NCBI GenBank assembly: GCA_905182985.1
Contig: CAJJDN010000028.1
Location: 455,754-519,753 of the forward strand
Origin: Paramecium sonneborni
Taxonomy: Eukaryota > Ciliophora > Oligohymenophorea > Peniculida > Parameciidae
Reading direction: 5' to 3'
Length of the DNA stretch: 64,000 nt
Shown: positions 46,831-58,675 of the stretch, piece after piece
Position numbering within the stretch: the first letter of the stretch is position 1
Layout of the letters: every line of letters begins with the position of its first letter
Made by a program: the position numbers and the translations under genes
The notes under the pieces: model-generated
Told to the model about the DNA's origin: nothing
Seen by the model: the letters and a program-made list of their open reading frames with translations, nothing else
Database searches by the model: none

Positions 46831-48318
46831 TCAATTTGTAATAGGTTATTCTAGCATACTAATCCCATGTTCTCTCTACTCTGCTTCATCATCTTCTTAA
46901 AAATCCCTTTTTTATCTCTTTAAGTTTTCTTTAACATTCATTGTAAAATAGTTAGCTGCAACAATTAAGCAGAGCATTAAAACCATAGTCAAAGTTGAAG
47001 ATAATTTAGAATCACCCTTGAAAATAAAATTATTATATAATCTTTACTTTTAATATTAAGATCTCTGGTACTCCTTGTAAAAAATTAATTAAGTTACCAA
47101 ATAATCCTAACATTGCTATTGTAGTGTTCTCACTCATTGGAAAACACAATTCACAAGAAAATTCAAAGGTTAATGCCATTATAGCAGAACTTCCACAAAC
47201 AAGGAAATACATAATAAAGAAAAATACTTTATTAACATGTATAGCTATAATTAAAACAGCAAATAACACTGTTACTAAAGCATTACAAATTCTCAATACA
47301 AATTTAAAAGATTTAAGCTTTTTAATTGCTGTACCTACACAAATATCTCCAATTAAACCAGCAATAACACCTGCTAATACTAAATTACTTTAATCCATTA
47401 ATGTATAATCAAATGGTTTAATGAGATATTCCATTTATAAAGTAAATAATGTAATTGTTCCTAATATAAATGCAAAACCGATTGTTAAGTATAAAAAATC
47501 AAAATTTTTGGCAACAATGACCCCAGCTTTTCTATAATCAACCCTTATGCATTGCTTAGAGAATAAATATTTTATTATACATCAGAAGCTGTAAAACTAG
47601 GTGGAGTTGGAGCTTTGTCTTTAAATAAAAAGATTGGTGGTAGACATAAAACAACCATTAAACCAAACAAAAAGAACATTAAATTTTACATTAAATGTCT
47701 TCCTTCATCTATTTCATTTTATGTGTGCTCCTCTTTAATATCATAGTCTCCTAAAATTAAAAGTGGAATTTTTATTGCTATCCCAGAACTTGCATTAAAA
47801 CACAAAGCTATTATAACCATTATTAAGATTCTTTTCTCAGGGTAAAACCAATTTGCTACAAATTTAGATGCACTTATTAATCTAAAGGGAAAACCTATTA
47901 AAGAAGATAGCTGCCCTATAAAGAAAAACCAAAATGAAACATTTATTAGCAAAGCACTAATGGAGCCAATAAAAGTTAAAATGCATCCTAAATATATAAT
48001 AATAATTAATATACCTATCATTATACTTATTCTAATTCCATATTTTTCATTAATTATATTTCCTGGGATTATCATTATCACTGAAAATACTGTAAAGCTT
48101 ATAGTTAGAAATTACAAATATCTAAATTACCAATTATTTTCTTACCTGCTATCTACATCATATATGATTGACATCTCTTTTACTATTGGAGACAATGAAA
48201 ATCCAAACATAATATTAGAAAGCAGTGCAAATAAAAAGAGTCCTAACTAAACCCATCTCATAGGATATTCTTTGTAATGGGAGTGTTGTAGTCCTTCTGA
48301 TGAAGTTATTTTATTCAT
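46831..48318 (-). CDS. Major facilitator superfamily transporter, FLVCR/SLC49-like
   Basis: About 470 aa with roughly twelve hydrophobic helices. Starts MNKITSSEGLQHSHYKEYPM; the first helix region LFLFALLSNIMFGFSLSPIV is followed by VKEMSIIYDVDS, then helices FSVIMIIPGNIINEKYGIRI and SIMIGILIIIIYLGCIL. The loop SASKFVANWFYPEKRILIM matches the SLC49 motif between helices 4 and 5 (...A..WF....R). The family carries haem, choline or related small molecules. A short intron lies in the third loop (GTAAGAAAATAATTGG...). The acidic C-terminus ends REHGISMLEQPITN. Substrate cannot be told from sequence. Confidence 0.78.
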
Positions 48319-48377
48319 AAAATTAATTCTAACAAAAATAGAAATATCTAAAACTATATATTTTGAATATCAAAAAC

Positions 48378-48720
48378 TCAAAAATAAAACTATAATAAAT
48401 ATCAGAATATATCATATTAACTTTAATCATTTTTGGGTCCAATTCTCCACTTCTAATTACATTAAAATCTTTTGAACTATTGCCAATATTATAAATTATT
48501 ACTTTCTAATAAGTCTATAAATCCAATTAAGTTGGTTTTAATAAATGAAAAGTATTGCAATGTTGTTATTAAAGAGCAAAATCTAAATTGCTTATTAACT
48601 TATTAATTAGCTCTTCAAATATTAAATAAATTCTTACATTCTTAACTACACTTTCAAAGCTTGTGTATTAAATCTATTGTAATTAAGAAGAATTTTCTAA
48701 AAATTGCAGAATCCCTTCAT
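48378..48720 (-). CDS. Possible small gene, about 90 aa
   Basis: ATG complement of 48718-48720 gives MKGFCNFQKILLNYNRFNTQ. A second stretch, NKLISNLDFALQQQHCNTFH followed by LQTYQKVIIYNIGNSSKD and RSGELDPKMIK, looks coding; a consensus-like intron (GTTAATATGATATATTC...TATAG, 32 nt) would then lead to a quick TGA (48378-48380). The join between the two stretches is not resolved. The product is unknown. Listed because composition and the terminal intron look genuine. Confidence 0.4.
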
Positions 48721-49108
48721 TTTAGATATTTATAATTATATTTATTTCAAATTAAGATAACTTTCATAAATTAAAAAGGCTGATATTTTAATTTTTATAC
48801 TTTATGCAAATTTTCAACCAAGATATAAGTCTTCATTTTCAAGAATAAATAAATTAATAAAACATCTAATTTTTGAATTAAAAAAATGAAACAAGCATTC
48901 AATAAATTAATATTTTTGTAAATCAAATATAAGTCATAAAAATAGCTACAATTTTTAATTAAAATAATGTGTAGATATAATATTTATGAATAAAAAAAGA
49001 AGCTTTGATAATTAAAGAAAAAGAATATGAATGATAGATAAAAATAAATAAATATAATATAATATAAGGAGTAAAACCAAAAAATTGATAATATAAATAT
49101 TGATAAAA
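48721..49108. other. Divergent AT-rich intergenic region
   Basis: About 390 bases upstream of the acyl carrier protein gene. Long A/T runs; no motif recognised. Confidence 0.5.
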
Positions 49109-49507
49109 ATGTTTGTTAGAGCTCTTCGTCTAATAAATCCATTGGGATTTTAATGTAGAAAATTTAGATTCTGCTCAACAACTTAAAACAAAGAGTTATT
49201 AGAAGAAGTTACAGCTAAAGTACTTTAAGTGATGAAATCTGCTGCAAAGTGCAAAGTTGATAAATTATCTGAGAAAGTAAAGAAATTTAGTATGTAGGCT
49301 ACATTTGAAGAATTAGGATTTGATTCTTTAGAAGGAGTTGAAATGGTAGTAGCTTTAGAAGAAAATTTTGGATTTGGTAATAATTTAAAATTGAATTTCT
49401 TAGATATATAAGATGAGGAAGCAGAAAGAATTAATGGAGTAGGCGAAGCAATTGCTGTGTTCTATAAATATGTTGTACAAAGGAATTCAACTTCAGTTAA
49501 ATAATGA
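49109..49507 (+). CDS. Mitochondrial acyl carrier protein (NDUFAB1-like)
   Basis: A 123-aa protein. The N-terminus MFVRALRLINPLGFQCRKFR looks like a mitochondrial targeting peptide (basic, amphipathic, no acids). The core FEELGFDSLEGVEMVVALEE carries the DSL motif whose Ser holds 4'-phosphopantetheine. A 27-nt intron (49377-49403) splits the FGF-DIQDEEAERI segment, and splicing restores the family pattern (F.IEIPDEDAE.I) with a length divisible by three. It serves type II fatty-acid and lipoate synthesis and is a subunit of respiratory complex I and a partner of LYR proteins. The segment KCKVDKLSEKVKK replaces the usual helix 1-2 loop. Confidence 0.93.
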
Positions 49508-49805
49508 TTTATAATCAATTAAACAAATAAAAGGAGTGTTTTATATAATTGATATTAGTATATAATGAATAGATTTTCAGTAATAATAAGCATCTTGTTG
49601 TTGATCATAATGAAATTTATTTAATTATCATACATATTTGATTTTTTTATGTGCTTAAAATTTCAAGTATGAATAAAAGAATGTTAAAAAGAAAAAGAAC
49701 ATAAAAATATACATTTGTTCATAAAGAAAAAACAACAATAATAATGTGAAATAAAACATCTCTAAATTTTGTAGAACATTAAAGTGTTTATAATATTAAT
49801 AATTA

Positions 49806-50123
49806 ATGAAGATAGTCGTTCTAGTATTTCTGATGATGTTTATGATATTATCAGAATAACGAAAGCATTAAATGAGAGAATAAGGAATAGAAATACATGA
49901 TGGTGCATCACCTCCAACTTCTAAACCAATTAATTCTTCTGTTTAACAACCAACATAATCTAACTAAAATAATAATTCAACAAGTTTAAACAATGGTCCA
50001 ACAAAAGAATAATTACAAGCAGCAAATCCAGCTAGAAATCTATGGCAAAGACTATTTGGACAGTTAGATTCTTTTTAGATTACTGCAGTTATGATTGTTA
50101 TAACATCCATTTTAATAATTTGA
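49806..50123 (+). CDS. Small secretory-pathway membrane protein, 105 aa
   Basis: Intronless, starting with a signal-peptide-like MKIVVLVFLMMFMILSEQ, then a polar Gln/Asn/Ser/Pro region (HDGASPPTSKPINSSVQQ), and ending with a helix after LWQRLFGQLDSFQ: ITAVMIVITSILII. The topology suggests a cleaved or type II membrane protein. No family recognised. The stop (50121-50123) is only 11 bases before the FAM184-like start, so its terminator and the next promoter must overlap coding sequence. Confidence 0.65.
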
Positions 50124-50134
50124 TTTATTAACTG

Positions 50135-53100
50135 ATGGACTTAGGTGAACTACACCATCGTCTTTGCAAAAAGATTGCATAACTTACTAAAGTTATTTTC
50201 TTCTTAAATACAAAAAATGATGAATATGAAAGTAATCTCAAAGCTGTAGTACAAGCATATGAATAAGAAATGGATCTAATAGTAAAAGAGTAAAAATTCT
50301 TATTTATATCTAAGTGCTAATCAAATAGTTCTCACTTATAAATAAGCATTAGATAAATAAAGCAAGAATGATGATATTTAATAAGAACTCAAATAACTTT
50401 AAGAAAAAGTTTAGGTTGAAAAATAAACTGCATAAATTGAATATTCTTAATATAGAAAAAGAATGGAAGAAAAAGAATAAGGTCTTGTTACATAGTATGA
50501 AAAGAGAATTAGAGAAATTTAAAAGGAAACAGAAATTTAAAAATAAAAATTTGATGATCTTTCAAAATAAGTTGATAAAGTTATTATGAAATAAGAAGAA
50601 TTAAGAAGAGGATCATAAAAATAATTAGAAGAAACTATTAAAGAATGGAAAGATAAATATGATTCTCTTATGAGAAAAAAACTTGAATTAGATGATTAAA
50701 TTTCTGATAAAGATAGACGTCTATAAAAATAATAATTAGAAATTGATGATTTATTGAAAAAAATTGAAGAAGAAAAGAGGAAATCAAAAGAGGCTTAGGA
50801 CAGGTTGTAAGATTTAATGAAGCAAAATTTCGATTAAAAACTTTAATCATTATAAAATGAAATTAATTCACTAAAATCAGAAATTAACAATCTTAAAAAT
50901 TAGAAAGATGATCTAACAAAACATAATCATAATTTATCTGATGAAATTCATTAACTTAAAGATTAGATTGCTAAACTTACCCTTGATTTAAAAGATATTG
51001 GTTAAAAATATTAATAAACTTAATCAGATTTATTGTCATAAAAAAATGAAAATAATAAATTAAAATAAACTAATAACGAATTAGAAGATAAAATAAGATA
51101 ACTTAATTAATAAATTGAAAATCTTAAATAATAATTACATGCTTATTAATAAGATGGATCAATGAAAGAAACATAATTAACTAAATAATTGAGTGATTTA
51201 GAATAATAACTAAAATCTAAAGATTTTGAAATTAGAGAACTTCATATGAAATTAAATGAATTATAAAAAAAAGCAGATATGCTTTAAATGGAGTTAAATG
51301 CTGTTAGAGATGCCAGTGACAGAAGTAATAGTGATAAATTAAAAGAAATTGAAGAATTAAAAAAAACTGTTAAAAAATTAGAAGATGAAATTGAAAAATT
51401 ATAAACCTAAGCTAAAAATTAAATGGGCGAATTAGAAAAAAATTTATTGAATAAAATTGAACAAATTGAAGCAGAAAAAAGGGATTTAATTAAAAAATTT
51501 GAAGAAAAAATATAAAAAATTACATTCGAATTTGAATTAAAATTGAAAGAATTAAGAGAAGAATTAGAAGATAAGATAAAAAATTTAGAAATAAATCATA
51601 AATTAGAAATTGAATAAATTAAAAATGAATTTAATAAGAGATTAAAATAATTAGAATAATAATTAAATGATGAAAGAGCAAATGTTGAAAAATCTGCTGG
51701 TTAAGCAATAAATGATTTAAAAAATTAAATTAATTAAGCTAATGTTAAAATATCGGCTTTAGAAAGTGAAATTTAAAATTTGTTAAATAAAATTAAAGAG
51801 TTAGAGTAAACTATAATTTAAAATCTAAATTAAATAACAAGTAAAGAATAAGAAATAAAATAATTATTATAAAAAATTACAGAATTAGAAGATAAAATTA
51901 AATAAATACAAATAGAAGGATCATCTAATTAAGGATAATTATAAATTAGAATATAGGAATTAGAATAATAAATTAAATAATAAAGAATTGATCTTTTAAG
52001 GGAAAAAGATGAATAATTAAATTAATAAAAGCTTTCTTATGAATAATAGTTGGAAAGGTAATAAAAAATATATTATTATTTAGCTTGAGATAATAATTTG
52101 AAGCGGAAAAAAAATAAAGTAAAATAGATTTTGAAAGAAAATTGTAATTAAAAGAAGAAGAAATAGCTAAACTTTTATAATAAATTACTTCTTTGAAAAA
52201 AGATATGGAAACTGGATAAGGTGATTGGGCAAGAAGATTAAAACTTAAAGAAGAAGAATTTGAATAGATGCTAAAGGAAATTAATATAAAACACAATTAT
52301 GAGATAGAAGTATAAAATTTATATTTTGAATTTAGTTGTTAGACAAAAAGAATATTTAAATGAAAGAATAAATGAAAATATATTATGAAAAAGAAATTTA
52401 ATAAATAAAGGATGATCTAAACGTGGAAACATAAAATAAGTTAAATTAATAATCTAGAGATTTTGAAAATCAAAAGTAAGCTCTCATAAAAACCTATGAA
52501 AATTAATTATAGGAGGTTTAATAAAAGTATGAAAGGTAATTAAATGATAAGATTACAGAATTTGAAAATAAATTGAAATAATTGTAAAATAAATTAGAAT
52601 AAGAGTAATCTGATCATAAAACAACGAAAGATATAATTTCTGATCTTAGAAGATAATTAGAAAACTCTCTAGAATAAAATAAGCATTCTTCTGAAAAATA
52701 TGAATAATAAATTAAGATATTATAACAATAAATAAAAGATTTAAATATAAAATATCAATAAGCAGAAACAGAATTTTCAAAATAAATAAAAGAAAAGGAC
52801 TAGTGGGTTTAAAATATGAAAGAAGAAGCTAAATAATTAGAATAACAACTACGATAATCCCTAAACTAGTAATTAAAAGATAGTTTAATAAAATAAAAAG
52901 AATTTGCTGACAATTTAAAAAATGAATATGAATAAGCTTAATAATTACTGATGTAAAAGTTTTAAATGCTTGAAGAGGAGTATTTATTATCAATATGATA
53001 GTTATAAAGAACTTACTCGTCTATATGAAGAAAGACCCAGTCGACCTGAAGATTTAGAATTAATTAAATAGTTATAATCATAAGTGAATTTAAAAGATGA

Positions 53101-53266
53101 AGAGATTAAGAAAGTAAATGAACAGATGAAATATTTTAAATTGGAATTAATTAATAGAGATAATAATTACAACAAAATGTTCAATGTGAACCCTACTATA
53201 GGAACACTTAATGTTTTGGAAAATAAATCTAAACCATAAACTGGTAAAATGCAATAAAAAAAATGA
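50135..53266 (+). CDS. FAM184-family coiled-coil protein
   Basis: About 1,000 aa, nearly all coiled coil. The N-terminus LHHRLCKKIAQLTKVIFFLN then TKNDEYE matches the FAM184 start (KMCKKIAQLTKVIY.LNTKNDEHE). The C-terminus RPSRPEDLELIKQLQSQ, then EQMKYFKLELINRDNNYNKM and FNVNPTIGTLNVL, matches the conserved FAM184 end (PED...I..L......YF.LEL.NRE.N.NK.F...P.VG..NPL). Both ends match a family known from animals and ciliated protists, so the assignment is strong although the middle is only coiled coil. Function is unclear; the phyletic pattern suggests cilia, as inference. Introns near 50300 and 52060-52330 are required. Stop TGA 53264-53266. Confidence 0.88.
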
Positions 53267-53286
53267 TCTATCAAATTATTTTATTT

Positions 53287-54212
53287 TCAGTAAATTCTGC
53301 AATCTGAACAGCAGCCTCTATTTTTTTGTTTTTCTTCCTTTAAAGCAGAATGCAAAATCATTTGACTTGTTCTTGGAGTGTTTTCTAAAGAAAAAGTTGG
53401 TTAAACGCAACTACTAGAGTAGGCGAATTCATCCAAATTTTTATGTCGAATTGAAAAGTCTTATTAATAAGTTTAGGTAGATGCATCAATCTTTTACGTA
53501 TCAATTTTTGGCTATTTAGCAATTTGATCTAAATCTTATTCAAGTTTTTATTTATAATCAGTGAGTTGAAGATATTAGATATAGTTTAAATCTTCTTCTA
53601 ATTCTTAAGGTTGAATATCTGCAAATTAATTCATTTCTATTTTCTCTTCTTTAGAACCATCTTAAGGTATCACTATAGTATTCAATTACAGTTTTTATTG
53701 ATAGTTTTATATAATATTTTGATTTTCTTTATTATGAATGTCTTACATCATGAATTATTCACTTAATTCTTTTAGTTATTACTGTCTTTCAAAAATTAAT
53801 TTTTGTGTCATTTTTATATATTATTCATCTTAGTTATTTTCTTATTAGTATTGAGTAGTCAATTATTCCAACTCATGCAATTACTAATAGAAATAGGCAT
53901 CATACTTTAAATAATTAATCAAAGTCATCCTATTATTTTTAACTTATTTCGTCAATGTCTTGCAATTCCTTTAACTACTATTGTTATATAGTTGAAATTA
54001 TTTCTTGAAGATCTCCTTCTACTTCTTCTACTTAATTTTCATTGAAATTTTCCTTTTTTTTATTGAATTATTATTCATACATCATCTAATATCATTTCAT
54101 GTTATTCCACTTTCTATTATAAGTCAATTATAACTTATAAAGCCCCATAAAGTTATTCTTCGTAGTAAGGAAGAGAATCTAGTGTGAGTTAATCAACAAT
54201 TTCTTAATCCAT
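53287..54212 (-). CDS. Coiled-coil protein, 291 aa
   Basis: Starts MDQEIVDQLTLDSLPYYEEQ. Introns of 28 nt (GTATGAATAATAATTC...AAAAG) and 22 nt (GTATGATGCCTATTTCTATTAG) restore a frame divisible by three. The protein is Gln/Glu-rich coiled coil (LQEIISTIQQQQLKELQD), and the C-terminus has FSLENTPRTSQMILHSALKE and a terminal RGCCSDCRIY. The N-terminal ...LDSLPYY... recalls the splicing protein SPF27/BCAS2 (..VDALPY.D), but the rest does not follow it, so I leave it unnamed. It is convergent with the FAM184-like gene with 20 bases between stops. Confidence 0.65.
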
Positions 54213-54546
54213 TATATTTTTATTTATTTTAGTATATCAAATAATCATCAAGTATCCTTAATTACTCAATTCTAAAAAATCAAGATAAATATTATAGAAA
54301 TATCTTTCTGAAATAAATGATTTATACATTATATGATAATAGCTTGTTATTTTTTATCTCAATTTAACTTATTTTAGGATTACTTCTAAAATGAATCAGT
54401 ATTAAATAATGAGATTAGATTAAAGTAAGTAAAAATAATACAATTTATGATTTATTTAATTCAAAGTAATTTAGATTAATTAGTTTGTTTATTTATAATA
54501 TCAAGATAAAAAATTGGACAATTAATAGTTTAAATCACTATCCTAA
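54213..54546. other. Short AT-rich intergenic stretch
   Basis: About 330 bases between two minus-strand genes; presumably terminator of the MST-like gene and promoter of the coiled-coil gene. Nothing specific seen. Confidence 0.5.
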
Positions 54547-56144
54547 TCAATGATTAGAATTAAAATTTTATTTTATTAAATACTCTGTATTTACTTTTTA
54601 TTTGGGATTAGATCTTAATTATGCTGTTGGAGAACCTATATTTTATAATTTTATTTATGGAATTTTCATATTAGATAATTTTTACAAAACTTCTGGATTA
54701 ACTTGAAATGGAACCGAGATTTCAATTTTTTGTGGTTATTATTATTATTATTATTATTGTTATTATTATTATTGTTATTATTATTTGATTAATTGAGATT
54801 ATTGAATTTGTATTATTTACTAAGGTTTACTTTGAGGAATCAATTCTTAAGGCTTTATTAATGTAGGAGATTCATTTTATTTAATTTTTTGAGTAAGCAT
54901 TTCAATTTTAGGCATATAATTTTATTTAACCTTCTAAATTTCTTCTTCCATTTATGCTTGCAAGAATGATAAAAACTTTTTTCTCTCATCTTAATTCATA
55001 TTTTCCATTTATTATTCATCACTTAATTATTCATCTATAATTTCATTAATAATTTTTTCTTTTTTAGCATAAGCAACAAAATCTAACTCTTTTACATTTT
55101 TACTTTAAATCTTCTCATCCTCTTTAATAACAAGTGTTCCACATTCCACAACAGTTCCACACGATTATTCTTCATCTTCGCTATTTTCTTATTTAGAGAC
55201 CAAAGTTTAATCTTTATCTAAATTACCTTAAATTTTTAATTATCTATATTCATCAATTTAGTTAAGAAAGTTATCTATTAGATTAACCAATTTCTTTTAA
55301 TCTTATTTACCTTATTTAATAAATGGAGATTAAAGTAATTATTAAGCAGTAGGTCTTTCTGAGACTTGAACTTTTAAGCAAGATTTAACGAAATCGTTAA
55401 ATTCCTTAGACCACCTTTCAGGATTAGTTAAACCTTAAGGTGGATTATTTTTAATTGCAAACATTGCTCTTACAGGATGAATATGAGAATATGGAGGTTT
55501 ACCTTCTGCAAGTTCAATAGCAGTAACTCCTAAAGACCAAATATCAGTTAAATGATTATATCGATTTTTAGATATAACTTCAGGAGACATATAAACAGGA
55601 GTGCCTATTACTGTACCCTTTTTATTAGAATAACAATACTTTATCTGCATTTGTATATATTAATTATGCAGCCACTCCAAAATCAGCTATTTTAATTGTT
55701 CCTTTCTCATCCAACAAAATATTGCCTGCCTTAATATCTCGATGAATCTTTTTATTTGCATGTAAATATTCAATTCCAAGAAGTACATGATATAAAATTG
55801 CTGCAATTTCTGACTCAGTTAATGTCTTTTAAGTGATTTTCAATAAATCAATAATTGACCCTCCTACACAATATTCCATAACTAACCATAAATTTCCATC
55901 CTTATAAAAAGAACCATAATATTATACTATATGAGCATGTTAACATTCCTACTTACATCAATAATATTACTTTTAAGATCTAGATTTCCTTAATTAATGA
56001 CTGTATTTCACCATTAGAGGGAACTATTTTTATAGCTACTATTTAGCCATTCTTATGTTTCCCTTTATAAACTTTAGCATAAGCTCCTTCACCAATCAAT
56101 TCATTCAACTCGAATTAATCTTCAGGGTCTTAGTTAGAATACAT
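54547..56144 (-). CDS. STE20/MST (Hippo)-like protein kinase with SARAH-like helix and polyQ tail
   Basis: A 517-aa protein; two 22-nt introns make the total divide by three. Kinase: [98 protein letters not shown] and [19 protein letters not shown], closest to MST1/2-type GCK kinases. After an acidic linker, [20 protein letters not shown] followed by [15 protein letters not shown] resembles the SARAH dimerisation helix (...MEQEIEE.R..Y...R.PIL.A). Unlike animal MST, the chain goes on for about 110 residues, including a 15-Gln run. All catalytic residues are present. Likely cytoplasmic, perhaps with a Mob partner elsewhere in the genome. Confidence 0.88.
54736..54780 (-). repeat. Polyglutamine tract, 15 codons (TAA/CAA mixed)
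   Basis: Fifteen consecutive Gln codons, thirteen TAA and two CAA, in the tail of the MST-like kinase. As DNA this is a trinucleotide (TTA)n tract on the plus strand. Confidence 0.95.
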
Positions 56145-56596
56145 ACAATTAATTAATAATCATTTTTTAGAAAGTTTAATTTACATCTAACTGATCTCAA
56201 CGACAATGATTTTTTAGTTTAATAGTGTAGAACAACAAATGTATAAATAATTACATAATCTGAATTACATATAAAATTTAATAGAATAAGATTAAATCCC
56301 AAAATATTATTAAATATATCGTAAATGCAATCTTCTAAACCATTTGAGTTTTACATGTATATTTAACATATTCTAAATCATTGTTGAAAACAAACATATT
56401 TGATTCCAAATTTTATTTCTAATTTAGATAGCAATTAAATCTAAATAAATAATTCAGTTATTAAATGATTTAGTTATCATATGAAAAATGAGAATAGATG
56501 AGAGTTGATAAAAACACTTGATAAAATATTAGGATTGTATGAGAAAATATTTTAGAAAATATAAATTATTAAGTTATTTAAAAATAGACTAATCCA
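56145..56596. other. Divergent intergenic region between two kinase genes
   Basis: About 450 A+T-rich bases between the starts of the MST-like and ankyrin-AGC kinase genes; it must hold both promoters. No motif recognised. Confidence 0.5.
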
Positions 56597-58530
56597 ATGA
56601 ATGTTTAATAGGTTCCAATAACAAAACCTCCATCTCGTTCACCTATGTAAACCTACAACATAGCCAAAATAATAAAAACAGAACCATCCCAATCTGATAG
56701 ATAATTTTCAGCTGGACATAGATGTGAAAGATCTATGCTTTCACCAAGTCTTCTTGATGAAGGATCAGTTTTAGTTCAAAAATTACCACCTAATAAATTA
56801 GTAATAAATTTAAATATCAAGGTAAAAGCTTCAGGTAAATATCCAGAATTTTGTATTCGGGATTAAGATACAGGCAAAGTTATCGATATTCGTTATTAAG
56901 ACTGGAGAAATAATTGGTTTATAAATATTTAATTTATTAGGAATACTAAGAGTCCAAATAATGCCAAATTAATAAAAGCAGTGAAAAACAATACCTATAA
57001 TGAGGCTAGAGAAATCCTCTTAAAAGATAAACCTGATGTAAATGCACGTGATACAGATGGAAATACAGTGTTACATTTAAGTGTAATGAGTGGAAACTCT
57101 AAACTAGTTGGATTACTATTATATCATGAAGCTTAGATAGATTCATTAAATTCAAAATTATAAACACCCTTAATGATTGCTTGTAGTTTAGGAGCTGAAG
57201 AAATTACTTAATAATTAATAACAGCAGGAGCTGATATCAATTCTTAAGATATTAATAAAAATACTTGTCTTCATTTAGCTACTATGAATGAAAGATAGAA
57301 AATAATAGATTTATTATTAAACAAACAAAGTTTGAATCTAAATTTAAAGTATATATACAAATTATTTTCATATTAGAAATAAAGAAAATAAAATTGCTAT
57401 GGATTATTCTTCTAATTAATAGATATTTCTGTAAGCAATGTAAAAATAAAATAATAATTCAATTAAAATTTATGATGCAAGAACTGATTTTGGTAGTGAA
57501 AATTGCAATTCATTTAATGAAGATAAAGTAGGTCCTCATCATTTTAAAGTACATGCTTTAATTGGAAGAGGTAGTTTTGGAGAAGTTTATTTAGTTGAAA
57601 AACTTGATACGAATTAATTATTAGCTATGAAAGTACTTCATAAATCTAAAATTTAAAGTATTGACAATTTATATATAGAGTAAAATCTTACAAGATATGC
57701 ATTAACAGAGAGAAATGTTTTATCATTAACCAAACATCCATTTATTGTTAGGTTAAGATATGCATTTTAAACAGCTGATAAATTATGCTTAATTATGGAT
57801 TATTGTCCAGGAGGTGATTTAAGTTCTCATTTGAGAAGAGAATAAAGATTTCCAGAAGAAAGAGTGAAATTGTATCTAACTTAAATGATTCTTGCTTTGG
57901 AAGATTTACATAAGAGAGATATAATATTTCGAGATTTAAAACCTGATAATATTGTTCTTGATGCAGATGGCTTTGCTATGTTAACTGATTTTGGTTTATC
58001 AAAAGAGGGAGTATAAGAACATTATACAGGTGCAAGATCTTTTTGTGGATCTGTAGCTTATTTAGCACCTGAAATGCTAAAAAGATGTGGTCATGGAAAA
58101 GCTGTAGATTGGTACTTATTAGGAGTTGTAATGTATGAACTTTTAGTTGGATAACCTCCTTATTATGCTAATGATCGTGAAGAACTTTTTAATAATATTT
58201 AAAAAGCTGATCTTAAGCTACCTACCTATATATCTAATGATGGAATCAATCTATTAAAAGCTGTAAGATATTTATTTTATATTGTAGCTTTTATAAAGAA
58301 ATCCAGCTAAACGGTTGGGATCAGGCAAAGGAGATGCTGAAGAAATAAAAGCTCATCCATATTTTAATGATATTGACTGGAGTAAAGTAAAAGAAAAATA
58401 AATTAATATGCCCATTTTGAGTAGAAAAACTAGGTTTATCAAAGTTGAACATAATGTCTTTGAAATTGGTAGTTTTTTAGAATAATCCCATTTGGCTGGC
58501 TGGTCATTTGCAGAACATAAAATATAGTGA
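56597..58530 (+). CDS. Ankyrin-repeat AGC-type protein kinase
   Basis: A 626-aa protein. N-terminal Ser/Pro-rich part, then about four ankyrin repeats ([60 protein letters not shown]). A 28-nt intron (57349-57376) is followed by the kinase: [82 protein letters not shown] 25-nt intron (58263-58287) precedes [20 protein letters not shown] and YFNDIDW, the AGC end. The tail has HLAGWSF, like a hydrophobic motif (F..F[ST][FY]) that has lost its first Phe. Exons divide by three. The order ankyrin-AGC is unusual outside protists. Stop 58528-58530. Confidence 0.9.
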
Positions 58531-58675
58531 TTTTCGTTTATACTTAACACAAAATTTAAATATCATTATTCATAGCAATCATAATTATATTATTTATACG
58601 CTTAAATTAATTATATTCCTTGATAATATATAAAAATGGTTTAATTTATTTGATTAATTTGATAAAAAAAAAAAC

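Noticed and set aside
53287..54212. SPF27/BCAS2 splicing factor
   Set aside because: Only the short LDSLPYY segment agrees; the remaining coiled coil and cysteine tail do not follow the family.
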